DNA of 64,000 bases, taken from Exophiala sp. HKRS030. Its lineage: Eukaryota > Ascomycota > Eurotiomycetes > Chaetothyriales > Herpotrichiellaceae. The position numbers were made by a program, and so were the translations under genes. Below are positions 23,841 through 35,737 of this stretch, piece after piece. The stretch lies in contig JAHWDD010000008.1 in the NCBI GenBank assembly GCA_023897205.1, positions 1,302,001 to 1,366,000 of the forward strand, in the 5' to 3' direction. The notes beneath the pieces are model-generated. The model saw only the letters and a list, made by a program, of their open reading frames with translations, did no database searches and was not told where the DNA came from. The stretch's first letter is position 1. Every line of letters begins with the position of its first letter.

Positions 23841-26702
23841 TCAAGCACGTCGGTATCCCACCAGGTGAATTCCCCGATCGTACCTCTCACATCCAGGCCG
23901 TGCGACCCAACTCGAGGCCCGGTAGTTTCGTTGATCGGTCAAACAGATCTTGTTGTCGGACTGCAGCGCCCAATAGACGATGTCGTAGTCGCAGGTGTCC
24001 AGGTCAGGCCTGTAGTACGACCTCAGTCCGCCGGCGGCGCCCTTCATGCCGCCCAGTGCGTACTTGCACCAGTTGTTCTTGACGGGGTCGCCGACCCCGA
24101 ACACGGGCAGGTTGAAGAGGCACATGGGCAAACTCCCCGTGAGGATCTGATCCGCCGTGGCCTTGGTCTGCATGGGGGGGTAGAAGTTGCCCTGTCGTGG
24201 CTGATCGTCGGCAAACGGATCCCCCAGGGCGTTCTGGCACGCCACCGACGCCGCGTAGACGTCCCCGATGTTGAAGTTGTACCCTGCGGACTTGAGCAGA
24301 TCGTCTTTGAAATTGTTCAGTCCCGCCGAGTTCTGTTCGAACCACGTCTTCTTTTGCACGAAGCAAGTGTCGGAGGACCCCGGGAACATGGTGACCCGCA
24401 GGATGTCGCCGAACGGGTTCCACGTCAGGTCGTTGACGACCTGGGCCTCGCCTTCGTTCAGCATGGGCCGGCGGGCCATTCGAAATTCATATTGTCCCCC
24501 GATGTCTGCGCACTGGTACCACCCGTCGTTGGCGAGCCAGCCTTTGGACTTGGCCGACTTGGCCGCGCTCTCGCAAGCGCTTGAGCTGGAGACGCGCTGG
24601 GTCCAGAAATAGATCTGGGGGTGAAAGAATCGTCAGCAAAGGCTCATGTTTCGGTGTAACGGACGTGGAACGAAACTCACCGCCTGGTTCTGTATCACCT
24701 GCATGAAAACCATGGCATTGAAAAACGCCTTGACCTTCGGGATGGTGACCGAGTCTGGCTCCTTGTTCGCGTTGATCTTGGCCCATTCTCCGCCCAGGAG
24801 GATGCTCTTCATCCCGGCCACGGCCACGGGGCCATTGGTGGTTTGGTATTCCGTGGCGGCCCAGTAGAGAATGTTCTTTTCAAACGCCACCAGGTGCGTC
24901 AGTGGGTAACTCTCAAAGTCGGAAAAGACACGAGCATCAAAGAAATCCCAAGACGAGATGGTAGAAGGCGCAACTCCGGGGTTGAGTCCTTTCATGGCTA
25001 TCACGGCCTTGCTGTTGCTGGGTTAGGTTCTGTTGCAGCGGTAGCAAAAGGATTTGGGCACTCACGCTGCCTGATCAACCAGCTTTGCAGACTTTTCCAC
25101 CCCTTTGTTCACATCGTCGACCCAGCTTTTGACGGGCTGCGTTTCCAATGCTGACACACGGTCCAGAATGTCCGCGATGACATTGTCGGAGGCACGCTTG
25201 TCGTGGGTTGATGCTCTAGGATAACGGCGGCGAAATACATCCGCATCGTCCTCTTCGCGCTTGCTCAAGGATTTGGTGGCCGTGTAGATATTGCTCAATA
25301 GAGTAACTGCCGGGGCCAAAGTCGGGGCAAAGACACTGACGGCAGCCAACGCGGGAAGGATTATGTCAAAAATGCTGGTCGCTTTGGGAGGGTCACTTTG
25401 CAGAAACACTCGGTGCGCGGTTTGGATGTTGATTTGAGAATTCGATACCGCTTGGTTGACGATCTAGGGACAACAAATCAGCTCTGACGAAGGATGAGTC
25501 GAAGGAATTACTGACCTGGAAAGCCTGTCTGTTGCCCGACTGCCACACCTTCATGACTTGACGGACAAAGGCAGCCCTGTAAGCATCGTCTTTGCTGATG
25601 TATGAATATCTCTTGCTGTCGTCGACGGGTGAGACATTGCACGATTCGTACAAGCTTTCGCAGAGGACCAGGTTCTCTTCTCCCTGGCAGCATCATTCGA
25701 CGTTAGCGGAAAGGAGTCTGGAAGAACACAACACGAATCGAGTCTTACCGTTGAAAGCCAAAAGTCGCGAAAGAAGTGTGTGCTGTCCATGAGTCGCGTT
25801 CCAGGCTGTCGAGGAATGGGCACTCTTTGCACATATCTAATCAGCCAATTGTCCATGTCGTTATCGACCCATTGTTCCTGGGTGATTTCGCCGCTGAAAT
25901 TGCCAGGGCCGCTTTGCCGTTTGACAAACCTCAAGGGCTGATCCGTGTCGTTATCAGGAAATCCAGCAATTGCTAAGGCCTCTTCACTGGTGATGAATGC
26001 AATAGCTTCTGCGCTGAGAGGCGGGACACCTTCATCCGGGTTCCAGTCGTCGCTGGTGCTATTCTGCCATCCGTTGTTTGTGTTGTTTTGCCATCCATTG
26101 GTACCAGTTCCAGTCCAGCCACCGCCTTGATACGCTCCGCCGGGATGGCTTTGATCTGATCCGCCAGCATTTCCACCTGTATCACCAGGTGAGCCGCCTG
26201 ACGAACCACCCGACCAACCGTCAGATGAACCACCGAGTGAGCCCCCAGATGAACCACCAGATGAACCACCAGACGAACCACCAGATGAGCCAGAGCTGCC
26301 GTCATCCCAGTCTGGGCCGTTGGAAGATCCGTTGGGCGTCCAGTTTGAGGTAGAAGGCTGCCCACTGTGTCCACTGGAGCCGGTCACACTCCACTCGGCG
26401 TCGTTCGGGTTTCCCTTCGAACCACCGTTATGGGTGCCTGGACCATATCCCGTCCAGTCACCCCACGCGTGAGGACTGTCGGCAGTTTGAGTCGTGCAGA
26501 GTGTGGTCGTGCTTCGAGTCGTGGAACGAAACTTGGTCGTGGTCGTGGTGATTGTGGTGGCATTGTTGTCAGTAGAATTCCACGCTTCCCAGCCTGCAAA
26601 CGAAGGGTCCCGCGGAATCTTGTGCGGGCCCGCAAGACATTCTCGAGGCGTCAGCGACAACAGCAGCGCCAGCAGAGCGAGCTTGTGGCAAGGAGTGGAC
26701 AT
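23841..26702 (-). CDS. Secreted modular protein C of unknown family, 876 aa
   Basis: Five exons on the minus strand, 26702-25749, 25683-25516, 25463-25066, 25017-24681 and 24614-23841; every junction keeps frame. Signal peptide: MSTPCHKLALLALLLSLTPRECLAG. Residues 40-130 are Thr/Ser/Gly-rich; 135-190 are GGSS repeats, then N/W/G-rich repeats to about 220. The C-terminal 600 residues look globular: a hydrophobic Ala/Val-rich helix pair at about 405-435, basic KR sites at 261-262, 442-443 and 463-464 suitable for Kex2-like cleavage, and a Cys-containing, Trp/Tyr-rich end. I recognise no family and see no enzyme motif. An in-frame Met lies three codons upstream (26711). Likely a secreted or wall-linked protein, possibly proteolytically processed; effector or adhesin roles would be guesses. 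Confidence 0.68.
26185..26300. repeat. Tandem 12-bp-type repeats encoding the GGSS linker
   Basis: On the plus strand the unit is close to CCAGATGAACCA, repeated with small changes; on the minus strand it encodes GGSS/GGS repeats of protein C. Such tracts commonly vary in length between strains. Confidence 0.75.
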
Positions 26703-27815
26703 GTTGGCCACGTTTCAGAATCGCACGAGGCAAGCCAAAGAAGACCCCGATGAAGCATCCCTGCCGGCTCCATGTCCGTGTATTGGGAGCCATTCACGTC
26801 TTTTATGTTCGGCGTACCTGTTGGGCCGTGACCAAGGCAATCAATCCCGACGTAAAGCATCGCGGTGTGTTCAATCTCTCGCGACACTACACATGCACCG
26901 GACATGAGAATATAAGAGGAAGACAGTGTGGTCAACGTCAATGAGACGCCGCCGGCGAGTTTGGTGTAGATTAGCAGAGTCTGTGCGTTACCATCACTTC
27001 AGAACCGTCACCAGTGGCCTCCCTCAGCTTTCTCAGCCTCGTAGCGTGTGAAGCATGTCAGGCACGCCTTGAAAATGGGGAGCACACGGAAAAAGCCGCT
27101 CTCAAAAGGGGAAGCTCGACTATCTCAGGGTCTGGATGGCCCACGGTTATACTTTTGTTCATTTACCCCTTTTTTGAAGGTGGAGAATTTACTTGTGCCT
27201 TTCATTCATGATGAACTGACAGCTTTCTAATAGCTGCTCACGGATACGGAGAGGCCTCGGTACAATGTGATGAGCGGATACATATCACTGAAGTACAGAT
27301 AGCCCCCAGTGTCATTCGCTATAGCCGATTGATTCGCGAAACACTCACGACTGAGATACGAATCCTTGAGTCGTTATTGCAGTCCTTCTTTGTGTCTCGG
27401 TGCTCGTCATTCTCACTGTCCTTAAGAATGTCTCTTGACGTACTGGCATTTTGTCCGTGTCACGCACTCGCCTCAGCGCCTTTCCAACTGGGTTTAGCTC
27501 CGAGACTCGCCTGCGCTCCCACACTTTTACAGTACTCGCGCAGCCCTCATCCTCCACCCATCTAGTTCTAGTTCTAGTTCTAGTTCCTCGTGTGAATCAT
27601 TTCCGTCAATGAGACTCCTGTTGTGAGATCCTGATAGTCGGTTATCATTTAATTTAGACTTGGGTATTGATACCAAGGAATAGCAATTGAGGGTTACTTC
27701 GGTGATATATATACATATATATACCTGGTGCTTGGGTGCGATCCAGATTTGAGGGAGTCGCTAGCCCTTCCAATTGATCAAGAGATGACGACCTCGGGAC
27801 GATTTATATCATCGC
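26703..27815. other. Intergenic region between gene C and the HNH gene
   Basis: No gene I can support. It contains a CTAGTT tandem repeat (four copies, 27562-27586) and a TATA-rich box just before the HNH gene. Confidence 0.5.
27704..27724 (+). promoter_or_regulatory. TATA-rich element upstream of HNH gene
   Basis: GATATATATACATATATATAC, an alternating TA run about 92 bases before the start codon of the HNH gene, at a spacing suitable for a fungal TATA element. Position only; no functional evidence. Confidence 0.35.
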
Positions 27816-29155
27816 ATGGCAATCTTGTCTAGCAGCGGACAAGAAAGCAGTATCATCTGCGCATATGCCTTCCCCTTCACCTCATCATCGACATCGACAT
27901 CGTTGGAGGGTGTCTTCGATCTACGTGCGCCACATCCAGCGCTGGGGCCCGAGCAACGACAACGGGCAATTCGTGCCTTTGTCGCCGTTATCGAGGCGTG
28001 CGAACCCCTTCAGAAACACAAGCCGTACAAGCATGTGACGCTGGTCCGACTCACCTACGAATATGCGCGCTCCGAGACGTCAAGAGACAATTTCCTACAT
28101 TTCTTCTTCGAACACACCCAGATACCTATGGATGATTCGCTGTCTCGATCGGTTCCGACTGTCGACTACGAACCACAATTGATTGCCTTTGCCGAAACCC
28201 TGTTTGAAAACTTCTTCTTACCCTGTAAGGTCCTCTCAAAACATCTGATAAACTCAGTAAAAGACTAATGTATTATTTTGTGCGAGCTTCCACGAGAAAA
28301 ACTCCCCAGCCTTCGCCAGCAGCGCTCTCTGATCTCCAAAGCGCGCAGAACTTGACTGGAACCACCCGGAGACTCGCAAACTTGAGAAGAGATTGTCTCA
28401 TACGCGACCGTCATCGGTGCGTTATATCACGTTCGTTCGATCGGAAGGAAGCAGCCAGACGCGTTACTCAGGATGGGACCGGAGAAGCGTGCGATGATGA
28501 GGGGATCCTGTTGGGAGAGACAGGCAATACAATTGCAACATTAGAAGTGGCACATATCATTCCTCATTCATTGATGAATGTTTCAGTAGGCGAACAGAAT
28601 CTGGTAAGTTTAATAACTTCTATTGGGGTTTATCTTTTAGAGAAGCTTTAAATGCCCGACTTAACTAATCTACCTGGGCAGAACGAGTCTAAGAAAGTCG
28701 CTCTCGCAATTCTTAACATGTTCGACGACGGGGTGATTTATCTGTTAGAAGGTGACGACATTGATCGAACACGCAACGCGATCACTCTGACTATGGAATT
28801 CCATCATCTGTTCGGCTGTTTCGAAGTCTATTTCGAGCCATATGGTGGTCAGGCTCATACATATCGAATCGACTCTGTACACGAGGATTTCATGCGTCCT
28901 TCGATTCTTCCTATCTCGAACCGCACCCTATTCTTGACTGACAACCGAACGATTGATCCCCCTTCTCCACGACTGCTTGCTATCCACGCGGCCATTGCAC
29001 ATATACTCTACTTGAGTGCTGCTGGCCAGTATATTAACGATATACTTGACGACCTTGACCAGGGAGAGATCTCGGCGGATGGATCAACTCCGTTAGGCCA
29101 ATTCACTGCTTTGCGGGTGTATGGCTGGTGGGATGGACGAATTCATGCCTATTGA
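27816..29155 (+). CDS. Fungal HNH-nuclease-domain protein
   Basis: Three exons, 27816-28224, 28287-28603 and 28682-29155, encode 399 aa. The centre matches the fungal HNH endonuclease family as I know it: NLRRDCLIRDRHRCVISRSFD, then LEVAHIIPHSLM with metal/catalytic His226, an N-containing helix (ILNMFDDG) and EFHHLFGCFEVYFEP. The H-N-H residues all seem present, so nuclease activity is possible. The N-terminal 135 residues and the C-terminal 120 are typical fungal extensions. A later acceptor at the second intron (TTTTAG at 28640) would hit a stop, so CAG at 28681 is chosen. In fungi these genes are numerous and unexplained; no mobile-element features flank this one. Confidence 0.78.
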
Positions 29156-30562
29156 TTATAATGCAGTCCTGCATGTGTTTAAGGAATGAATGTAGAATGG
29201 GTAGGAGAAAACTCGTCGCTCGTTAGACTCCCGCGGCGATACATGATGGAGGGGTTTCCTGACCGTCCCGTCTTGATATGCTTGTGAGGAATGCGAGCGA
29301 TCGTGTCATAGAGTTCCTCACATTCGGAAGAACAGTGATATACATTGTCGTCATCTCATAATGAATATGCCCAAGTACCTACGCGTGGGCAGAACTTCTC
29401 CGGTATGGCTTCTGAGATCCGGCGGAAGTTCTGTTCAAAGATACTCGTTTACTCAGACCCGAATGACTTTGATCTCGTACTATACTCTCAGCGACATTTT
29501 AACATACTGGCAGCTATTGAGTGGTGGAGGTCAACACATGAAATGTGTATTCTAACCTTCGGGCTCATTGTCTATCGCGCTGGTAATGGTGGTTCTGCAC
29601 GACTGCGAAGGATGTCCAAGGATAACCGAAAGCTCCAATCATGACTCCTGCGAGATACAGGAGTTGCTCACTATCTCCCCTAATGCCAGTGTGTCGGTAA
29701 ATTTCGATCTCAAGCTTCTCCTCTGCCGTTTCACCGGGCACATCCTCCATGAATGAATTAGGAATTGTAGTCGATCCTAGCAGTCCAGGCACACCTAATG
29801 CGACATGCTCTTGCTCCTTTTGTCACGAGAGACAATCGTCGAATGCTTTTCTTGTTATCGATCTATTTGGGTCCCTCGCAACCATATGATGGCCTTTGAA
29901 AGTCTCGTTATAGGCTGATGAGCCCTTGTCATGGCATTCCACCCGTAGAAGGACCGTCGGCGGGTTTCGAAGAGGAGAGGGGAGACTGTACTCCATCGTT
30001 CGCCAAAGTCCACAGGATATTGACCGCTGCACTCGCACATGCCGATGGCAGCTATAGTAGGGTATGGCGGCAGGATGAAGGTGGAAAACACAACATCCGT
30101 GCTTGAGAACCCTTAGGCGCTTGCATATTGATGGATATACAGTGGATGCGTGGTTCGCACCTTCACGGTCCGTAGCTGCGAGGTTAACAACTTCGCGCTG
30201 CGTCCTTTGGATCGCGGGGTATCAACAACAAAAACCGCCCTCGAACTTCCATTCGCCCATTGAGGAAGTTCTAGCGATGAGTATGACGCACTAGGCAACT
30301 CTCCCGAAGAACAAGGCTGCGGATATCGTATCACATGACTTACAGCCTTGTGCGATCAGTTTGACGAGCACCGAGACAGTAATCAGTACAATAATAACTA
30401 CGGACTTATTAGTCTCTCAGCGGTGTGCGTTTTGCAAAGATATCTCTATAGCGAATGACGATTGGGGAGCACTCCAGTGTTAAGTACCAAGTATAGCCTT
30501 GTGCGTAATGTAGAGGTGAGATTGCGTAATACCTATCGCGTAGGGGAGGCGGCTTCAACAAT
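29156..30562. other. Convergent gene-free spacer
   Basis: 1.4 kb between the HNH gene (+) and the carrier gene (-). I see no gene, tRNA or repeat of note. Confidence 0.5.
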
Positions 30563-31657
30563 CTATTCAGGTAGGGCGCGCATCACGCCTTCAAAGGCTA
30601 CCAACGCCATGGCGTTGGCAGGGAATGCCCTCAGGAAACAAGGTACAAAACCTCTCCAGTATCCCTTCCACCCAGACTCCCTGTACACGGTGACGGCAGC
30701 ATCCCTCCAGCGCCTGAATCGAGGTGTGCCGTCATTCAACTTTCCTCCCAAAGGATCTGTCATGATCCGCTGCTTGACGACATCGGACGGATACGACGTA
30801 AGCCAGAAGATCTGAGCAGACAAACCACCTGCCCAGAAATTGATAGAAGGCGTTGATAAAGACGTATGTTTCCTGAACATGTTTGAGAATACCTCGTAGG
30901 AACTCCACCAGCAAAAGAAGAAGGACCGAAACAGCAAGGTTGCGAACAAGCCATGATACAAGCCACGGATCCCATGAGTCTTCAGAATCTTCCTGGTGCA
31001 ATCAATCGGACCTTTGTATAGCCGATCCTTCTTCTGCGCGGCATATTGTATCTGCAGCCGAGCCTTGACGTGTTCGACCGGGGCGGCGATGAAGGAGACC
31101 GTAGAGCCTGCCATGATGCCCGCAATCCCGTGTCCAAAAGCTGGCAATTTCTCACTTGCCAACTCCGCAGCGGATTTCCCAGGCCGAAAAGATGGATTTG
31201 AAAAGACTTTTTCGTGCAGCATCCTTCTGTACAGGGTCAAGCTGCCCAGCATGACAGAGTCCATGGCCATCCATCCCAACAGCGGAGGGGTGGCACCTTT
31301 GTATAATCCCTGAGGTCCCTCCTTTTTGATCGTCTGCACCAGGCAATCCCATGGACCCCTGAAATGTGACTTCTCCGAGGTCTGCAGGCGTACTTTGATC
31401 GTGTCGAAAGGATGGCCGACAGACAGTTTGGCAATGCCACTGAAAATACCCGCGACGAAGCCCTTGTAAGCGCTCAGGAATGATCTGTCCTTTGACTCCG
31501 GAACAGCGACATGATGCGAAGGGTTCGTCCGATGACTGGGGAGCGTGTCGCCAGGATCATCTCGAGGACTGCACTCGTCGTCAGTCCATTGCAGTCAAGG
31601 TCGGGGTCTTTGGATTCTTTTGTCGACGCTCACCTACCTAGTCAGCTTGATGGACAT
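30563..31657 (-). CDS. Mitochondrial carrier (SLC25 family)
   Basis: Inner-membrane metabolite carrier. Two exons, 31657-31638 (20 nt, MSIKLT and part of Ser) and 31568-30563, give 341 aa. The first exon is inferred: the long frame has no ATG before its first carrier repeat, and this ATG with GTAGGT..CAG splices in phase. The three carrier repeats show their signatures: HPFDTIKVRLQ, APVEHVKARLQIQ and YPSDVVKQRI, each followed by a Gly-rich KG.YKG / RGLYHG / KGYWRG block, with six predicted membrane helices. The first-repeat wording (GFVAGIFSGIAKLSVGHPFDTIKVRLQT) resembles the carnitine/ornithine-type and SLC25A45/47/48-type carriers, but the transported substrate cannot be fixed from sequence. 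Confidence 0.85.
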
Positions 31658-32242
31658 ATTCGATCCATTCGGGAAACACGATCAACTACCGAGCCAGCCA
31701 CTGCGACGACCTTGTCTTAGGCATCAGTACAGCTACCCACGAAGGAAGAAAACCACGGCTGCGACAAAATATACTATATTACTTTTATCGACTCCGATCC
31801 CGCGGCACAGCTTTTACTAGTCAGAGCCGCAGTCCAGCGACCGGGCACCATCTAGGCTCCCCGATAGGCCAAACCTCTCAGGACACCTACTGTACAAGGG
31901 TCATGACGTGGATGATTTGGTGAACAGCTCCGGGCTCTGGGGTCCTTAACTTTTACTTATCGGGACCAAGACCACCACCAAAACTCGGACACCCATAGAG
32001 TACTAAGCACCAAAAAAAAGGTTCCCTTTGGACACCGCTAGACTCGGTCCAGGTCCAGGTCCAGGTCCTCTGTTTAAATCAATGGCACCGGATTGCGCCA
32101 TGTAGCTTACATCTTCCATGCTGGGCAATCTTTGCTCAGCTACAACCAAGTTGCTTGATATATATATCTCACTCAAAAATTTACTCGAAACAATCTTACA
32201 TTGACTGGTCAGCGATCGCAGTGACCCGGGATAAGGTACGCG
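31658..32242. other. Divergent promoter region (carrier / GT8)
   Basis: Contains a GGTCCA tandem repeat (four units, 32046-32068) and a TATA-like GATATATATATC at 32157-32168, about 75 bases before the GT8 start codon. No gene seen. Confidence 0.5.
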
Positions 32243-33190
32243 ATGAACGGCGTAAACGGCACATGCCCGGCGGCCCACGACCAGCCGAAGAAAGTTTGGA
32301 CGACACTCATTACCAACACCAAATACCTCTCTGGACTTCTCACGCTTGACTACTCTTTGAAGAAGTCTGGTTCGAAATATCCTCTCATTGCGCTATACAC
32401 TGATACATTTCCAGCCGAGGGACTCGAAGCCCTAAATCAACGCAACATCCCCGCGAAACATATTCCCTATCTTCTGCCGTCGGTGCCCAAAGAATATGCA
32501 AACGATCCACGCTTCTACGACTGTTGGAGTAAGCTCACTCCGTTCAGTCTCGTCGAGTATGAAAGAGTCGTACAATTGGACAGTGATATGATGGTGCTCA
32601 GGAACATGGACGAGCTGATGGACCTGGAACTGGATCCTCCGCAGATGGAAGGAGAAGGGAAGAGAGTATACGCTGCCAGCCACGCTTGCGCATGCAATCC
32701 TCTGAAAAAGCCACACTATCCCCAGCACTGGGTCCCGGCCAACTGTGGTTTCACTTCCCAGCACGGCACCCCAGACGATGCGCAGGTGAATGGACCACCC
32801 CCTACTGCTGGCATAGGATGCCCCAATGGAGGACTGGTCGTCTGCAATCCCAGCCAGGGTGTCTATGACAAGATTCTTGATGCCATGAAGAACGGAGATC
32901 TCACCAGCTCGTACGATTTTGCAGACCAGAGCTTGCTGGGAGACCGTTTCTACGGCAGATGGGTGGGACTACCCTACACCTACAATGCATTGAAAACATT
33001 GCGGTGGCCAGGCGTTCATGACGCCATATGGCGGGACGACCAGGTCAAGAACATACACTACATTCTCAGTCCCAAGCCCTGGGATGAGACGCCTGAGGAG
33101 ACCGAGGACGAGACGCATCGCTGGTGGCAGAAGACCAATAACGAGAGACTGCGGGCTGAGAAGGCGAGTGACATTGAGGACGGCTTCTGA
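32243..33190 (+). CDS. Glycosyltransferase family 8 (glycogenin/galactinol-synthase-like)
   Basis: Retaining glycosyltransferase using a UDP-sugar. Single exon, 315 aa, no signal peptide or membrane segment, so probably cytosolic. It follows the GT8 plan: an N-terminal Rossmann-like half (WTTLITNTKYLSGLLTLDYSL, YPLIALYTD), the Asp-x-Asp metal site LDSDMMVL (Asp113, Asp115), and later FADQSLLGDRF and YTYNALKTL blocks, where the D-Q motif orients the sugar. FYDCWSKLTPFSL matches the conserved Lys region. Wording and length are closer to galactinol synthase-like fungal enzymes than to true glycogenin, whose C-terminal glycogen-synthase-binding tail I do not see. The acceptor is unknown. Confidence 0.85.
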   Translation: MNGVNGTCPAAHDQPKKVWTTLITNTKYLSGLLTLDYSLKKSGSKYPLIALYTDTFPAEGLEALNQRNIPAKHIPYLLPSVPKEYANDPRFYDCWSKLTPFSLVEYERVVQLDSDMMVLRNMDELMDLELDPPQMEGEGKRVYAASHACACNPLKKPHYPQHWVPANCGFTSQHGTPDDAQVNGPPPTAGIGCPNGGLVVCNPSQGVYDKILDAMKNGDLTSSYDFADQSLLGDRFYGRWVGLPYTYNALKTLRWPGVHDAIWRDDQVKNIHYILSPKPWDETPEETEDETHRWWQKTNNERLRAEKASDIEDGF

Positions 33191-35737
33191 TGACTTTTCA
33201 ATCACGGCATATAGCCGGCAGTGAGAGCCGGCAAGAGCAATCTATATATTTGGCATCGGAATGGCATCGGACATAGAAGGATATCAATATAGAGGCATTT
33301 TCTTGAATATCCACGCTATATAATTTCTTCGTCTCAAGTTAATGCCCATGTCGGTAAATCTCCATCTCCCATATCATGATCACCTTCTGATTCTTGTGTC
33401 CGCGGGCAATTTTCCATCATGTGGCCAGTTCAAATCGAAACGAGGCTTACTGTGACGACAAGACGATCCAATCACCACCCTAAGGTCAGAGGTAGTCAGC
33501 GTATCTTGCTGCTAGCTGTTGTTATAGTGATGGTGTGAGAAACCACCGCATACACTGTGACAAATGTTGCAGGTATGACTTCTATCCTCAATCGGGGAAT
33601 CTCGTGGGATGTGTGCATCAAGCCTGGCCGTCGCAATACTCGAGCATTGACTCTTGGTTGCAACGACACGTTTGCCCGGAGAATTGAGTGTTATTCAAGT
33701 CCATCTCTTCGAATCCCAATGCCCAACAACGTTACACACGTAACACAACATCATTGGAGAGGACACGCGACGGCGGGAGGCAGGAAGCTGGATCGGCCGT
33801 CGAAAAAGGTGGTCGAGACTCTCGCCATTGACTCTTATCTCTTTGTGTTCACAATCGCCTAGTGCCCAAGCTGGCGACGCTTTTGAAGAACCAGAGGGGT
33901 GTCTGCATCTTCCGGAGGAACATGAGTTCACATCCAATGCACTACAGCAACCTCAGCTGACAATTGTTTCGTGGTCTCACTAGGACGCTGCATTTCGAAG
34001 TCCAAGGGCGAGATGTAAGAGTGGCCGCTCGATCCGTGAGAGCCTATTGCAACAAACGGGCCATACAGTTCAGGATGCAGTTGGCCATCGTTGCAGGAAG
34101 CCGACGCCTGAAGGCTGTTCGAGTCGTTGTACTCGGTGGTGCAACGGGCATTAGCTGGAACAAATTGCAGCAATGGAAATGCATCAAATGTTGTAGAGTT
34201 CCTCCCACCGTAGCCGAAGCGTGGCTGCTCGTCTGTATCCGTCGTTTGGGCACATTCGATCCCGATGGCATCCCACTCCCTAGATGCTCCTCCGCCAACA
34301 GCGTCGTCTCCCAAACGGCACGAGATCACAAATTCAACCGACCAGTTCCGGCACTCACCTATCAGACGACGGCATCGTCAGCAATATAAACAACTCCCAA
34401 TCCAATGGCTCGGTGCAACGTGGAATAACTCGATTTTACGAATGATGACTGCTGAGGCTATCGAGGCCGGCGGTCCACGCCTGCAAGACCACTGCAACAA
34501 CGTCTCTTGCAACTGGCCTTCCTCTCCTGCACGGTGTCCCAATTCGACGCCCCAAGATCAGCACTGCCACCCAATGTCAGTTACAGTGTCAGTGGGGCGG
34601 AAACAGGCAAAAGCATGAAGCTGGTGATGGAAGAGGCAACAGAACTGCGAGCCACTCGATACCCAGGGAATGCTCCCAACAGGCAAACCACAAGGCGACC
34701 TGGGGCGCCACTTAGAGCGTGAAACAACCTGTGACAGGGCGAGATGAGAGGGAAGACCCCGGCTCCAGCCAGTCACCTCTGGCCTCCAGCCGACGACCTC
34801 TCACACCGAGCCATTTCCCCTGCTTTCACGGGCGTGAAGGTCCGCCCTCCCGCGAAACAGGGTGCCTGCATTGGCCCACACGCCAGCGACGATTGTTACT
34901 ATTTCACGCCAACTTATGCACCTCGAGTGACGGTTTCCCAAGCCTAGAAGTGCAACCGTCTATTCGAGCCATGCGTCCTCCTCGCATATGTCGACCTGGT
35001 GCCATGTCAATCTGAGGCGAGATGGGTAAGAATCTGCATGATGCATCTGGATGGATTCCCCCCTCCCTCTGAAGAAACGAGTTTGTCCTTTCCGTTGTTG
35101 ATCTACCAAGCCCTCTTTCATCACTCTGTCCAGGGCATGGGCAAATATCCCAGCTCTCGCCATCACCGCAGCACTCCCTCCCATCACGTTTCCATCACTC
35201 CACGAGCGTTTACACAACAGATCACACGGATTCTCTTTTCGACTTTTCTCTCTGTCCCTTTTACTGTGCACCTGTCAATCCTATGCATGTTCCCTTCGCT
35301 GGCGTGAGACAAAAATCTGCCATCCATGAAGTGTTATAACGTGCTGTAGCGAAACGGGCCGGGTCTCGAATGTACCTCGACGTCACTTTTGAGAAGCATA
35401 GAGACCCTTTTTGCGTGACTGTTTTGTGTCTTGTGTCCTGCTCCTGCATCAGTGTACATGAACCACTACATTCACCGCTTCGTCCGTACCTGGTTTCTCA
35501 AAGCACTACTGCCAGCCACATATGTGAGCCAACGTCACCTTGCACATCACCACACTTGGTCCAGTTTCAGACACAGCATTAAGAACCAACTACTCCGTAC
35601 GGGGTAAACACTTCTATTTTCTTTGCTACGCGACACATACACAAGCATCAAAGCATTGATCCGTCGATCCGTCAAATCGTCAAAGACAGGAGAATATATC
35701 AGGCTCATCTCACGGTCATACACTTTCATCACAGATC
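33191..35737. other. Long spacer with one weak gene candidate
   Basis: 2.5 kb. The only protein-like stretch is the minus-strand candidate at 33928-34375, listed separately. The right end has a TACTCCGTA motif at 35591-35599. The rest shows nothing. Confidence 0.45.
33928..34375 (-). CDS. Possible small unknown protein, two exons (weak)
   Basis: A minus-strand frame reads as plausible protein: ECAQTTDTDEQPRFGYG and later CTTEYNDSN and ELYGPFVAIG. It lacks its own ATG. Splicing a 17-nt first exon (34375-34359, MPSSD plus two bases) across a 79-nt intron with perfect GTGAGT and CTAG ends to 34279-33928 gives a 122-aa protein in frame. No signal peptide or domain is recognised. The opposite strand is also open here (141 codons), but its translation looks like a shadow. 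It could equally be chance. Confidence 0.28.

Noticed and set aside
23796..24584. Plus-strand open frame of 262 codons
   Set aside because: Antisense shadow of the last exon of protein C, which joins in frame to upstream exons.
27562..27586. CTAGTT tandem repeat as a possible telomere-like or CRISPR-like array
   Set aside because: Only four 6-bp units with no spacers; ordinary simple repeat.
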